DNA of 64,000 nucleotides. It comes from Cognaticolwellia aestuarii. Lineage in GTDB: Bacteria > Pseudomonadota > Gammaproteobacteria > Enterobacterales > Alteromonadaceae. Of this stretch, positions 10,065-22,224 are shown in pieces (the first letter of the stretch is position 1; each line of letters opens with the position of its first letter). The DNA lies in the NCBI RefSeq assembly GCF_002000025.1, contig NZ_MUZV01000012.1, positions 1 through 64,000 of the forward strand. The letters run 5' to 3'. The translations under genes were made by a program, and so were the position numbers. Under the pieces are notes generated by a model. The model searched no databases and was not told the origin of the DNA. It was given only the letters and a program-made list of their open reading frames with translations.

Positions 10065-10349
10065 ATGAATATTAATCAACTAGCCAAGCAAAATTATGAC
10101 TGGGTTGAGCGAATGGGCTGGCATAACAAAACTACCTTAGAGGCGCTTGCTTTAGTCGCCTCGGAAGTTGGAGAAGCGATTAACGAATGTCGCGGTGAAA
10201 GCCCAACAGATAATTTTGCAGAAGAGTTAGCAGATATTGTTTTAAGGGTTTTGGATATTGCCCACTGGCAGGGGATAGATATTGAGCAGGAATTGTTGAA
10301 TAAAATGAAAAAAAATGAACAAAGAGGTACTCGTGGTCGTCTTAAGTAA
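10065..10349 (+). CDS. MazG-like nucleotide pyrophosphohydrolase
   Basis: A 94-aa all-alpha NTP pyrophosphohydrolase of the MazG/dUTPase superfamily. The metal-binding signature is visible as EVGEAINE followed by EELADIVLRVLD (ExxE ... ExxD). Such proteins hydrolyse (d)NTPs to the monophosphates, often for house-cleaning. The ATG at 10065 has a GAGG ribosome site nine bases upstream and is preferred over an in-frame start at 10017 that adds 16 unlikely residues. Substrate is not predictable. Confidence 0.82.
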   Translation: MNINQLAKQNYDWVERMGWHNKTTLEALALVASEVGEAINECRGESPTDNFAEELADIVLRVLDIAHWQGIDIEQELLNKMKKNEQRGTRGRLK

Positions 10350-10637
10350 GTTTGATGTAAGTGTTGCTAAGGCTTGCTTTTAAAGACCTGCGGACTAATG
10401 ATTCAATGGCGGGTATTTGTTGTATGACAACTTTAATACAGTTAATTAAAACACCTGTTTAAAAAAATTTGCTTTCCCTTTCCTTTCAAGGCAAACTCAT
10501 TGGCACTTTATTTCTTTTACTTATTTCTTGTATTTGATGAGTAAACTAAATATTCACACGCTTGGTAGTAATCTATGATTACGTATTTACCAGTCAATCG
10601 ATCTAGATAAGATCCATTAAAAGTCAGGAGAGTAGGC
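10350..10637. other. 288-bp region upstream of fadBA
   Basis: No ORF is supported. It contains a 15-bp palindrome GTAATCTATGATTAC (10568-10582) about 55 bp before fadB and an AGGAGA ribosome site at 10626. The palindrome might be an operator for a fatty-acid regulator, but it does not match the FadR or PsrA consensus I know. Confidence 0.4.
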
Positions 10638-13978
<3,341 letters not shown>

Positions 13979-14039
13979 TTGTACTTCCCACTTTTAATGA
14001 TAAAATTTAGCTAACTTTCTAGTAGTTAAATTAGATAAA

Positions 14040-14065
14040 AGCCCAACTTTTGTTGGGTTTTTTTG
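14040..14065 (+). terminator. fadBA terminator
   Basis: Stem CCCAAC (14042-14047) with GTTGGG (14052-14057), TTTT loop, A-rich before and a T7 tract after, located 63 bp after fadA. Confidence 0.85.
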
Positions 14066-14153
14066 TTTTTCTTTCCCTGCAAACAATGCCTAGTATAAAG
14101 GTATTATCGACAGGAAAAATTTATCTTTTTAAGTCGAGCGGGTATAAAACGCA

Positions 14154-14187
14154 AAAAAGCCAACTACTGGAGAATAGTTGGCTTTTT
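14154..14187. terminator. strong bidirectional hairpin terminator
   Basis: Perfect 13-bp stem AAAAAGCCAACTA (14154-14166) with TAGTTGGCTTTTT (14175-14187) and an 8-nt loop. On the - strand it continues into a T6 run and would end the Fur-controlled transcript. On the + strand it would back up the fadBA terminator 100 bp upstream. Confidence 0.85.
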
Positions 14188-14208
14188 ATTTCAAATAACG
14201 CTATCAAG

Positions 14209-14286
14209 TTATTTTTTGTTAAGTACGTTACTTAATTGAAACACGTCCCAATTCATAACAACTAAGCTCCGTACTTGTATCAACAT
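14209..14286 (-). CDS. possible 25-aa peptide within the Fur-controlled transcript
   Basis: An ATG at 14286 opens a 25-codon frame (starts MLIQVRSLVV, ends NVLNKK) that stops 22 bp before the terminator stem. A weak AGG lies close upstream. It is amphipathic, with no recognised family. An ORF of this size can arise by chance in 170 nt, so coding is only a possibility. Confidence 0.2.
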   Translation of the reverse strand: MLIQVRSLVVMNWDVFQLSNVLNKK

Positions 14287-14328
14287 TAGCCTAAGTAGTA
14301 GTGCGCCCACTTCGACCAAGAAGATAAG

Positions 14329-14360
14329 CAAATGATAATCATTATCATTTGTGTTGTCAA
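14329..14360 (-). promoter_or_regulatory. Fur box overlapping a sigma70 promoter
   Basis: The 23-bp palindrome CAAATGATAAT-C-ATTATCATTTG (14329-14351) matches 17 of 19 positions of the classic Fur box. Read on the - strand, a perfect -35 TTGACA (14360-14355), a 17-bp spacer and a -10 TATCAT (14337-14332) overlap it, so Fur binding would block RNA polymerase directly. No equally good promoter is seen on the + strand, and the nearest + gene is 900 bp away. Confidence 0.85.
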
Positions 14361-14545
14361 TGGTTTATTAAAAATCACCTGTATTTGTGTTCGTGAGTAC
14401 GCTCATGAGGACTTATCGATGGCCATCAACCATTTAAAAGTCTCTGATTCATAGAGGTTGTCGTTAATGGTAGCAACGCGAATAAGGTTAATTTTAGCGA
14501 ATGGCAATAAGCAGGTTTGGTAATTCGTTAAGTTATTTGTCTACA
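14361..14545. other. short intergenic stretch with a diverged palindromic motif
   Basis: No gene is seen. Around 14390-14430 there is TTCGTGAGTACGCTCATGA followed by TTATCGATGG, loosely like the CATCCATG/TTATCGACG element of the rRNA spacer. The match is too weak to call it a copy. Confidence 0.25.
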
Positions 14546-15115
14546 TTACCGATCAGCATATTTTCTAGATATTGAGGTATTTTCCATGCTATATAACACC
14601 ACATCTAAATCCCCCAGTTGTGAGTCAGAATGAGTATAGGACTTAACATATTCCATGCCCACTTTTTTCATTACTGCAATCGAGCCAGCGTTGTCATGCA
14701 TAGCGATCGCACTAAATATTTTATTTTCAGGCTGTTTAGCTAGTGCTTGCTGAATATGAATTGCGGCTTCTGATGCATAGCCTTTGCCCCACGTTGATTG
14801 TAGAAAGCGCCAGCCTAATTCAATATCGTGCCAAATGGGCCTATCGGAGAAAAAGTCCATTGGGCGCACTAAAATCCAGCCAATACTTTCTTTCGTTGCT
14901 GTAATTGTTACTTTCCATAAGCCCCAGCCTTTGTTGGGATTTTTATAAGCGTTATGGCGAGGTATAAACTTATTAACGATATCTTCACGTGTGGTCTCAA
15001 CGCCGCCATTGATATAGCGCATGACTTCAGGATTTTGGTCAAGTTGGTAGAGAAACTCACTATCGCTTTCATCAATAAGCTTATAACTTAGCCGGTTTGA
15101 GCTGGTAATGTTCAT
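14546..15115 (-). CDS. GNAT family N-acetyltransferase (RimJ/RimL type)
   Basis: This 189-aa soluble protein has the GNAT acetyl-CoA site STWGKGYASEA (near residues 91-101) after the beta-strand ELGWRFL, and the later motif HDNAGSIAVMKKVGMEYVK typical of the RimJ/RimL (Acetyltransf_3) subgroup. Such enzymes acetylate amino groups of proteins or small molecules; the substrate is unknown. It is a single gene divergent from the S9 peptidase gene. An A-rich AAAG stands in the ribosome-site position. Confidence 0.88.
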   Translation of the reverse strand: MNITSSNRLSYKLIDESDSEFLYQLDQNPEVMRYINGGVETTREDIVNKFIPRHNAYKNPNKGWGLWKVTITATKESIGWILVRPMDFFSDRPIWHDIELGWRFLQSTWGKGYASEAAIHIQQALAKQPENKIFSAIAMHDNAGSIAVMKKVGMEYVKSYTHSDSQLGDLDVVLYSMENTSISRKYADR

Positions 15116-15263
15116 ATTTCTTTACTTTATCTCGTATCTTAGTTAATTGATTCTATTATATGTTTGCCGCTTTGGCCTAATTACTTTTCCTGACATAGAC
15201 ATCAATCTGATACTGCCATATGATATCTGGCAAAGAAAAACAATCTCACTTATTTGGTAAATT

Positions 15264-17438
15264 ATGAATTCTAAAAAAATAGTATTACGTTCGGCAATTC
15301 TACTGGCATTGTTTGGCTTAAGTGCCTGTGGTCAAGACACCGCACCTAGCGCGGCAACTGAACAAGTTGCGAATATCAGCAGTGAAAGTACCAGTTTGGT
15401 TTATCCAACAACTAAAAAAGTTGCTGTTGTGGATGATTATTTTGGCACTAAAGTGGCCGACCCATACCGTTGGTTAGAAGATGATATGAGTGCTGAAACT
15501 GCAGATTGGGTAAGCGCCCAAAACAAAACGACTCAGGGCTATTTAGCACAAATTCCTTTCCGCGATAAAATTAAAACCCGCCTTGCAACATTGTTAGATT
15601 ATGAAAAAGTAGGCATGCCTTTTATTGAAGGTGACTATAACTATTTTTATAAAAATGACGGCTTACAAAATCAATATGTTTTATATCGCCAAAAAGGCGA
15701 TGCCCCTGCAGAAGTTTTCCTAAATCCCAATGAGTTTAGCGAAGACGGTACGGTGTCGTTAGCGAGCATTGAATTTAGTGAAGATGGTTCACTCGCCGTG
15801 TACTTGATCTCTGAAGGCGGAAGTGACTGGCGTAAAGCACGAGTAATCGATACCAAAACTAAAGAAGTGATAGAGACTGAGTTAGTCGATATTAAATTCA
15901 GTGGTTTGTCTTGGGTAGGTAATGAAGGCTTTTATTATTCAAGCTACGACAAACCTAAAGGCAGTGAACTATCGGCTAAAACCGATCAACACAAACTTTA
16001 TTACCATAAGCTAGGCACTCCACAGTCAGAAGATGCATTAGTTTTCGGCGGAACTGAGGCTGAAAAACATCGCTATGTTGGCGGTGAAGTGACTAAAGAT
16101 GGTAACTATTTATTGGTCTCTGCCGCGGTTTCAACTTCAGGCAATAAATTATTTATTAAAGACTTAACAAAGGCAGACTCGCCATTGGTTACTGTTGTCG
16201 GTAATACCAACTCAGACACTAGCTTAGTGAGCAGTAAAGGTAATGATTTACTATTTATTACTAACATGGACGCGCCTAATAAACGTGTCGTGAAGGTAAA
16301 TGCTCAACAGCCAACGGCTGAAAACTGGGTAGATGTTATTCCTGAAACTGAAAATGTATTGTCAGTTTCTACGGGCGGCGGCTTCTTATTTGCTAAGTAT
16401 ATGAAAGATGCCACGTCGTTTATTCAACAGTACGAACTTAATGGTAAAAAAGTACGTGATATTGCTTTGCCTGAAGTAGGAACGGCTGGTGGCTTTAGTG
16501 GTAAAAAATCTCAAACTAAACTTTACTATTCGTTTAGTAACCAGAAAACGCCTTCAACGACCTTTAGCTTAGATCTTCAATCTGGCGAATCTAGTGTGCA
16601 TATGAAATCGAAAGTTAAGTTTAATAGCGATAACTTCGAATCAAAGCAAGTTTTCTATACCTCTAAAGACGGCACTAAAGTGCCAATGATTATTACCCAC
16701 AAGAAAGGTTTAGTGCTTGATGGTACTAACCCAACCATTCTTTATGGTTACGGTGGTTTTAATATCAGCTTACAGCCACAATTTAGTTCAACACGTGCTG
16801 CATGGTTAGAGTTAGGAGGTGTTTACGCTGTTGCTAATTTACGTGGTGGTGGTGAATACGGTAAAAAATGGCACGACGCAGGCACACAGCTGAAAAAGCA
16901 AAATGTTTTTGATGATTTTATTGCTGCTGCAGAATACTTAATTGCCGAAAAAGTAACGTCTTCAGATAAGCTGGCAGTAATGGGCGGCTCTAATGGCGGT
17001 TTGCTTGTTGGCGCAGTTATGACGCAACGTCCTGAACTATTTAAAGTGGCATTACCTGCGGTTGGTGTACTTGATATGCTTCGTTACCATACCTTTACCT
17101 CAGGAGCTGGTTGGGCATACGACTATGGTAAGTCGGATGATAACGCTGAAATGTTTAACTATTTACTTGGCTATTCACCGGTACATAATGTTAAAGCAGG
17201 TACGCATTATCCAGCTACTATGGTGACAACCGGTGATCATGATGATCGCGTAGTGCCGGCGCATTCATTTAAGTTTGCTGCCGAGTTACAAGCGAAACAA
17301 GCGGGCACAAACCCAACCTTAATTCGCATTGAAACGGATGCCGGTCATGGCGCAGGTACACCAATCAGTAAAACCATTGATCAGTACGCCGATATTTACG
17401 GTTTTACCTTGTTTAATATGGGTATTAAAGATATTTAA
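15264..17438 (+). CDS. prolyl oligopeptidase family serine peptidase (S9A), lipoprotein
   Basis: A 724-aa peptidase with a lipoprotein signal peptide (hydrophobic core then LSAC, Cys near residue 22), so it is probably anchored in the periplasm. The N-terminal half is the S9A beta-propeller beginning DPYRWLEDD. The C-terminal alpha/beta-hydrolase domain carries nucleophile Ser576 in GGSNGG, the Asp in [12 protein letters not shown] (near 660) and His in DAGHGAG (near 695). It cleaves short peptides after proline by family knowledge. It is a single gene with its own terminator. Confidence 0.95.
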   Translation: MNSKKIVLRSAILLALFGLSACGQDTAPSAATEQVANISSESTSLVYPTTKKVAVVDDYFGTKVADPYRWLEDDMSAETADWVSAQNKTTQGYLAQIPFRDKIKTRLATLLDYEKVGMPFIEGDYNYFYKNDGLQNQYVLYRQKGDAPAEVFLNPNEFSEDGTVSLASIEFSEDGSLAVYLISEGGSDWRKARVIDTKTKEVIETELVDIKFSGLSWVGNEGFYYSSYDKPKGSELSAKTDQHKLYYHKLGTPQSEDALVFGGTEAEKHRYVGGEVTKDGNYLLVSAAVSTSGNKLFIKDLTKADSPLVTVVGNTNSDTSLVSSKGNDLLFITNMDAPNKRVVKVNAQQPTAENWVDVIPETENVLSVSTGGGFLFAKYMKDATSFIQQYELNGKKVRDIALPEVGTAGGFSGKKSQTKLYYSFSNQKTPSTTFSLDLQSGESSVHMKSKVKFNSDNFESKQVFYTSKDGTKVPMIITHKKGLVLDGTNPTILYGYGGFNISLQPQFSSTRAAWLELGGVYAVANLRGGGEYGKKWHDAGTQLKKQNVFDDFIAAAEYLIAEKVTSSDKLAVMGGSNGGLLVGAVMTQRPELFKVALPAVGVLDMLRYHTFTSGAGWAYDYGKSDDNAEMFNYLLGYSPVHNVKAGTHYPATMVTTGDHDDRVVPAHSFKFAAELQAKQAGTNPTLIRIETDAGHGAGTPISKTIDQYADIYGFTLFNMGIKDI

Positions 17439-17465
17439 GCCTAACTAAATAAACATAAGTAACAT

Positions 17466-17492
17466 AAGCCCTGTAACTACAGGGCTTTTTTA
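17466..17492 (+). terminator. terminator after the S9A peptidase gene
   Basis: Stem AGCCCTGTA / TACAGGGCT with a minimal loop followed by a T6 tract, 28 bp after the stop codon. Confidence 0.85.
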
Positions 17493-17639
17493 ATTCACCT
17501 TAACGAAAGTAGAATAGTTAACTATTTCGTTTTAGCAAATGTAAGTGCTTTACATACATTTGCACGACAATTTGATGCTATTGTATTTGATGTCTTATCC
17601 GCATAATGCGCTCAATTAATAGAGACACAGGATTAGATA

Positions 17640-18692
17640 ATGAAAAACTTAGTACTTATAACCTCAATACTAATTATCGTACTTGCATTGCAAGCTTGCG
17701 GTAGTAGTTCAAAAAAATCGCCTACACCAACTACACCAACTACACCAACAACTCCGACTACGCCTCCAACAACACCAACGCTTCCTGAGGCTGTACACCA
17801 TATACAGCCAGAAGATGTTGCGCGGTATGTAGAAAATTATCAAAGTCAGCAAGCCGCAGTTGAGCTACAAATTGATGGTGCTATTTACAAAGTGACATTT
17901 GTAGATATGAGTCAAAGTGATAATTTAATTTTTGCTCAATATGATAAAGGCTTTTTGTTTTTTGGCTTTGATTTTGAAAATAACCAGCCTGTTGATTTTA
18001 TCCGAGTAGTGGAAACTGAACTGGAAGATATTAATGAGGCACTGGCTGATGCAGATAATTACTTTTTTGGCAAAGACATTTCACTATCACAAGATGATAA
18101 CGAAAATGCAACCTATGAAGGTAGTATTAGCCACCCTGTAAAAGGTGATTTTTCAATAAAGTTGACTGTTAATGAATCTTTAATCGAAGGTGGTACTAGT
18201 ACGGTTGAAGTATCTGGCACTATAGCAATGGTTAATGGCGACCTTGGTACAAAAACATACGTACAAATAACCGATCTGATTAATAACCACCCTGAAGTTG
18301 ATACATTATTACTACAAGAAATCAGTGGTTCAGTTAACGATGCAATTAATATGCATACAGGTAGACTAGTGCGTAATGCACAATTGACAACAATGGTTGA
18401 AGCAACTTCAGACGTTAACTCTGGCGGTGTTGATTTATACACTTCGGGCTTTAAAAGAGTGTATACCGAAGGTGCAAAACTTGGCGTTCACTCATGGTGT
18501 TGTACTGAAGGCAAGCCAGCTGACGAACTAGGTAGAGATCATGAAGGTCACGGTGCGCAACTCACTTTCTTTAGAGAAATGTTAGGTGCTGAGTTGGGAC
18601 CAGAGTTTTACTTTTTTACTATTGAAGCTGCGCCTCACAACACAGTACATGTGATGACAAAAGCTGAATTAGATAAGTATTTGTTACAGTAA
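17640..18692 (+). CDS. lipoprotein with ClpP/SppA-like periplasmic domain (COG3904-like)
   Basis: A 350-aa lipoprotein: signal peptide ending LQACGSS, then a Thr/Pro linker (TPTTPT repeats, about residues 29-50). The middle domain (55-190) is unrecognised. The C-terminal part resembles ClpP/crotonase-fold periplasmic proteins: LLLQEISGSVNDAINMHTGR, then SGGVDLYTSGFKRVYTEGA with a possible catalytic Ser, then LGVHSWC with a possible catalytic His, and FFTIEAAPHNTVHVMTKAEL. From that fold a serine-protease role is inferred, not shown. It stands alone between terminators. Confidence 0.65.
   Translation: MKNLVLITSILIIVLALQACGSSSKKSPTPTTPTTPTTPTTPPTTPTLPEAVHHIQPEDVARYVENYQSQQAAVELQIDGAIYKVTFVDMSQSDNLIFAQYDKGFLFFGFDFENNQPVDFIRVVETELEDINEALADADNYFFGKDISLSQDDNENATYEGSISHPVKGDFSIKLTVNESLIEGGTSTVEVSGTIAMVNGDLGTKTYVQITDLINNHPEVDTLLLQEISGSVNDAINMHTGRLVRNAQLTTMVEATSDVNSGGVDLYTSGFKRVYTEGAKLGVHSWCCTEGKPADELGRDHEGHGAQLTFFREMLGAELGPEFYFFTIEAAPHNTVHVMTKAELDKYLLQ
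17722..17772 (+). repeat. in-frame 9-bp tandem repeat coding the Thr/Pro linker
   Basis: About three copies of a 9-bp unit (ACACCAACT) followed by degenerate copies encode Thr-Pro-Thr repeats just after the lipobox. Copy changes would lengthen or shorten the linker in frame. Confidence 0.7.
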
Positions 18693-18715
18693 TTTAGGCA
18701 CTTGAAGTGACTGAG

Positions 18716-18742
18716 AAGAGGCATTATTAGTGCCTCTTTTGT
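18716..18742 (+). terminator. terminator after the ClpP-like lipoprotein gene
   Basis: Stem AAGAGGCA (18716-18723) with TGCCTCTT (18731-18738), 7-nt loop, then a T-rich run. Confidence 0.85.
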
Positions 18743-18795
18743 TTTATTTTGCTATATTGGGCTTAATATTCTATTAAGTGATCTATATATCTAAA

Positions 18796-19536
18796 ATGTC
18801 GAATATCCAAACTATTATGCTGGTTGAGGATGATGATAAATTAGCCTCTTTATTGAAAAATTATCTCTCAAATTTTGGTTTCGATGTTGTAGTTGTTCAT
18901 TCGGGTATTGACGCGGTTGAAAAAATAGCCGCTATTGAGCCCTCGCTGGTTGTGCTTGATTTAATGCTACCAGGCCTCGATGGTTTATCTGTATGCCGTA
19001 AAGTTAGAAATCAATTTTCTGGTCAAATATTGATGCTGACGGCGAGTGGTGATGATATGGATCAAGTAGCAGCACTGGAAATTGGTGCTGACGATTTTGT
19101 TCAAAAACCGATTCAACCTCGCGTACTGCTAGCACGTATTAAAAACTTGTTACGAAGAAATCAAGGTGCTGCTGAAATAATTAACTCAGCTGGTTTAAAC
19201 CAAGTAAACCCATCTCCCCATTCAAATAAAGAAAAAATTTTTGGCGCTTTGTGGTTGAACGAGCCACTACAGCGTTGCAAACTAAACGATGAACTAGTGC
19301 CACTAACGCCTTCAGAGTTTTCACTACTGTGGCACTTAGCTAAACATGCTGAGCAGGTGCTAAGCCGTGAGGAGCTATTGCAGTCGTTGAGAAGTATTGA
19401 ATATGACGGCTTAGATCGCTCGGTCGATAATAAAATAGCGCAAATACGAAAAAAACTTAAAGATGATGCTAATCGCCCACAAGGTATAATAACAGTGCGG
19501 GGTAAAGGTTATATGTTTATACCTGATTATTGGTAA
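18796..19536 (+). CDS. OmpR/PhoB-family response regulator
   Basis: About 246 aa: a receiver domain with acidic pocket VEDDD and phosphoacceptor Asp55 in VLDLMLPGLDG, the conserved Lys in FVQKP, then a winged-helix DNA-binding domain with LTPSEFSLLWHLA and the recognition-helix region DRSVDNKIAQIRKKL. A GTG at 18778 would add six residues; the ATG at 18796 (MSNIQTIMLVEDD) fits the family better. It is paired with the kinase gene 82 bp downstream. The arrangement recalls RstA/RstB, but orthology is not established. Confidence 0.93.
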   Translation: MSNIQTIMLVEDDDKLASLLKNYLSNFGFDVVVVHSGIDAVEKIAAIEPSLVVLDLMLPGLDGLSVCRKVRNQFSGQILMLTASGDDMDQVAALEIGADDFVQKPIQPRVLLARIKNLLRRNQGAAEIINSAGLNQVNPSPHSNKEKIFGALWLNEPLQRCKLNDELVPLTPSEFSLLWHLAKHAEQVLSREELLQSLRSIEYDGLDRSVDNKIAQIRKKLKDDANRPQGIITVRGKGYMFIPDYW

Positions 19537-19617
19537 TCAATATTCATACAAACGCATACAGAATAAGAGCATAATTAACGCTAAACTATTTGCATAACAT
19601 TTAATTGTGCGAACTTT

Positions 19618-20892
19618 ATGACCAGACTATTTATTTCTTTATATTTAGGGCTATTAGCAACACTGTTTATTTTTATGGTTGCTGCCCATTTAATTAATAC
19701 TTACCTCTATGTTGATATTGAAAACATCATAAAAGCTGAAAATTTTGCTGCAGAAATAACATTACTTCAAGAGCTTGATAGCCATGTAACTTTGCAACGC
19801 AGGCAAGAGCTTATTGATGTTATTGCTGATAAAAACCAAGTTATTATCAGCCCCGTTGCATTTGATAGTATTCCAAGCCATATTCAAAAAGCTTTAGAGA
19901 ACCAGCTAACCTGGTTTGATGATGATGAATACGATTACTTCACAGCTTTTTCACCAGCGCAGTACTATCAAATCGAAGAAAATGAAGCACATCAGTTATT
20001 AAAAATTGATGAAACAGTGGGAGATGCTATTTTTATTGCGCTCATTTGTTTTGTTGCATCAGGCTGCTTTATTTGGTTATTTGGTCTACATCGAAAATTA
20101 AAACGGCTTGAGTCTACCCTTGTTGATATTAGCCAAGGTAATTTGTCTGCACGAGCATCAACCCTAAAACGTTTTCAGGTGGGGCGATTGAATGTATGTT
20201 TAAATACTATGGCAGAGCAAATGGAAAGCTTATTAGGCAGTCACAAACAGCTCACCCATGTTATTGCTCATGAGTTTCGTTCACCTTTATTTCGTATGCA
20301 AATGATATTGGAAATGCTGGTTACAGCCAAGCGTGACAATATGATGGCTCATGTACAAGGCCTAGAGGATGAAATTTTCTGTTTAGAGGATTTAGTGGAG
20401 GAGTTATTAAGTTATGCAAAAATGGAACGAGCAGAGCTTAAGCTGCAGCTTGAACAAGTTAATATTGCTGACTTTTCACATAACTTACAGGAAAAACTGT
20501 TAATTGAATGTAAGGCAAGCCTTCAGTGGCATAATCATCTTGATAATGAAAGTAACATTTTACTTGATAAGTCGTTAACAGAGCGAGCTATTACTAACTT
20601 GGTTAAAAATGCAGATAAGTACGGTGAATCTGAAATTTATGTTTGCATAAATAAAATTGATGATTCCATTGTGGTTTGTGTTGAAGATAACGGATCGGGG
20701 ATCCCTGCTTCGCAGCAAAAAGCTATATTTGAAGCTTTTCATCAAGTAAGTGGTGTCAGTCAAAATACCGGCTTTGGTCTTGGGCTTACTATTGTTAAAG
20801 AAATAGCACAGTTACATGGTGGTACCATTATTGTTACTGATAGTGAATATGGGGGAGCTAAATTCGTTTTAATGTTGCCATTAAAGCATTAA
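19618..20892 (+). CDS. membrane sensor histidine kinase
   Basis: A 424-aa kinase with two transmembrane segments (about residues 5-26 and 139-160) bounding a periplasmic sensor of about 110 aa rich in acidic residues and tyrosine. A HAMP region follows, then the H-box HVIAHEFRSPLFR (His near 218), N-box NLVKNADKYG, G1 EDNGSGIP and G2 GFGLGLTIVKE. It should phosphorylate the response regulator encoded just upstream. The domain layout and size resemble RstB. The signal is unknown. Confidence 0.93.
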   Translation: MTRLFISLYLGLLATLFIFMVAAHLINTYLYVDIENIIKAENFAAEITLLQELDSHVTLQRRQELIDVIADKNQVIISPVAFDSIPSHIQKALENQLTWFDDDEYDYFTAFSPAQYYQIEENEAHQLLKIDETVGDAIFIALICFVASGCFIWLFGLHRKLKRLESTLVDISQGNLSARASTLKRFQVGRLNVCLNTMAEQMESLLGSHKQLTHVIAHEFRSPLFRMQMILEMLVTAKRDNMMAHVQGLEDEIFCLEDLVEELLSYAKMERAELKLQLEQVNIADFSHNLQEKLLIECKASLQWHNHLDNESNILLDKSLTERAITNLVKNADKYGESEIYVCINKIDDSIVVCVEDNGSGIPASQQKAIFEAFHQVSGVSQNTGFGLGLTIVKEIAQLHGGTIIVTDSEYGGAKFVLMLPLKH

Positions 20893-20957
20893 GGTCTTCG
20901 AAGTTTTTTTAGTTACAGACTTGATTTCAGTAATGGTTTTGAGATGAAATAAAGGAA

Positions 20958-20997
20958 AGTAGTTTAGATTCAATCCGATGGATTTATCTAAACTACT
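20958..20997. repeat. 12-bp inverted repeat between convergent genes
   Basis: AGTAGTTTAGAT (20958-20969) pairs perfectly with ATCTAAACTACT (20986-20997) around a 16-nt loop. It sits between convergent genes, so a terminator role is likely, but there is no T tract on either strand. Confidence 0.5.
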
Positions 20998-21010
20998 CAG
21001 CCAAAAGTAT

Positions 21011-21934
21011 TTACGCGAACGTATCTTGTAATGGTGGTACCACTTGCTTTTTACGACTCATTACACCCGGTAACCATGCTTTGCCGTCAACTAGCGTTAT
21101 ACCGTAAGCTTTTTCAACAATACTGATATCGTCGCTTACCACTAATAGTTCAGAGCCTTCTTGCATAATGTCAGTTAGCAATAACATGACCGTGTGACGA
21201 TTACCTTCTTCTTTAACCGCTTGTAAATCAGCGTGTAAATCTGCTTTCATCTCGTCAAACAAGGCAAGGTCAATAACTTCTAGTTGACCAATGCCAACAA
21301 TGTTATCGCTCATATTGAAATCTTTAAAATCACGCAATACTAAGTCACGAACCGGTGTACCTTGAACTGATGATTTAACTGTGAACATCTCCATACCCAA
21401 GGCTTTATAATCTTCAATGCCAGCAATTTGTGCTAATGCTTCAACACATTTTATATCGGCAGTGGTGCAGGTTGGCGACTTGAAAATAACCGTATCCGAC
21501 AAAATTGCACACATCATAGCGCCGGCGATATTTTTTGGAATTTCAACACCGTGAAAGTCATACATCATTTTAATAATCGTATTAGTGCAGCCAACTGGGC
21601 GTACCCAAATTTCTAATGGCGTTGACGTGGTAATATCACCTAATTTGTGGTGATCGATAATACCCAATACCGTGCTGTCATCAATATCATCAGGGCCTTG
21701 AATACGGTCTGAGTGATCAACAACATAAATACCATCGGTATCAGCAAAGTTCAATTTAAGCTCTGGCTGTTCAAAGCCGAACTTGTCTAAAATGAATAAA
21801 GTTTCAGGTGAAAGCTCGCCCAAACGAGCCGGTTTTACATCTTCACCAATTGTTGTTTTTAAGTATGAAAGTGCAATTGCTGAACAAATTGAATCTGAAT
21901 CAGGAACCTTGTGTCCTACTGCATAAGCCGACAT
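21011..21934 (-). CDS. ppaC: manganese-dependent inorganic pyrophosphatase
   Basis: A 307-aa family II pyrophosphatase, which hydrolyses PPi to phosphate in the cytoplasm. The DHH-phosphoesterase motifs are clear: GHKVPDSDSICSAIAL at the N terminus, VDHSD near 79, and GIIDHHKLGDI near 93. The C-terminal DHHA2 domain ends with the substrate-binding SRKKQVVPPL. Length is typical. It is a single gene; the upstream 290 bp to the divergent S9 peptidase carry no other ORF. Confidence 0.95.
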   Translation of the reverse strand: MSAYAVGHKVPDSDSICSAIALSYLKTTIGEDVKPARLGELSPETLFILDKFGFEQPELKLNFADTDGIYVVDHSDRIQGPDDIDDSTVLGIIDHHKLGDITTSTPLEIWVRPVGCTNTIIKMMYDFHGVEIPKNIAGAMMCAILSDTVIFKSPTCTTADIKCVEALAQIAGIEDYKALGMEMFTVKSSVQGTPVRDLVLRDFKDFNMSDNIVGIGQLEVIDLALFDEMKADLHADLQAVKEEGNRHTVMLLLTDIMQEGSELLVVSDDISIVEKAYGITLVDGKAWLPGVMSRKKQVVPPLQDTFA

Positions 21935-22224
21935 AAATCGTTATCTCCAAGCGCCATTGACCGAATAACGACTCAGCCGTTAAAGGTATTATCAAAATAT
22001 GGCGCGTATTCTAACAAAAACATAGGCAGTTCGCCTAGTACACCTTGGCGCTATTTTTATACAACTTTTGTCTGAATAGACCAACAAAAGCGTGAGCTGC
22101 TAACCGTTACTAGCCTAACGCTTTAAGCTTGGTTGGTATTGCGTTAGTATTGCGGGGCAATTTTTATATTTTTGTACAAAATAATAGCTGTTACTGATAA
22201 GCAGCTTTTTCAATTGAGGAACTT

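Larger units (their letters stand above)
14153..14325 (-). ncRNA. candidate Fur-repressed small RNA (or small-peptide mRNA)
   Basis: On the - strand a strong sigma70 promoter (14332-14360) embedded in a near-perfect Fur box is followed, about 140 nt later, by an intrinsic terminator: 13-bp stem 14154-14166/14175-14187 and a T6 run. The transcript of about 170 nt contains no conventional gene. This layout (Fur-box promoter, short transcript, terminator) is that of RyhB-type iron-sparing sRNAs. I do not see the RyhB core sequence, so homology is not claimed. A 25-codon ORF lies inside (14209-14286), so it might encode a small peptide instead. Confidence 0.6.

Noticed and set aside
14050-14235. 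61-codon + strand frame after fadA
   Set aside because: It runs through both terminator hairpins, has no ribosome site and overlaps the Fur-controlled region; it resembles no protein.
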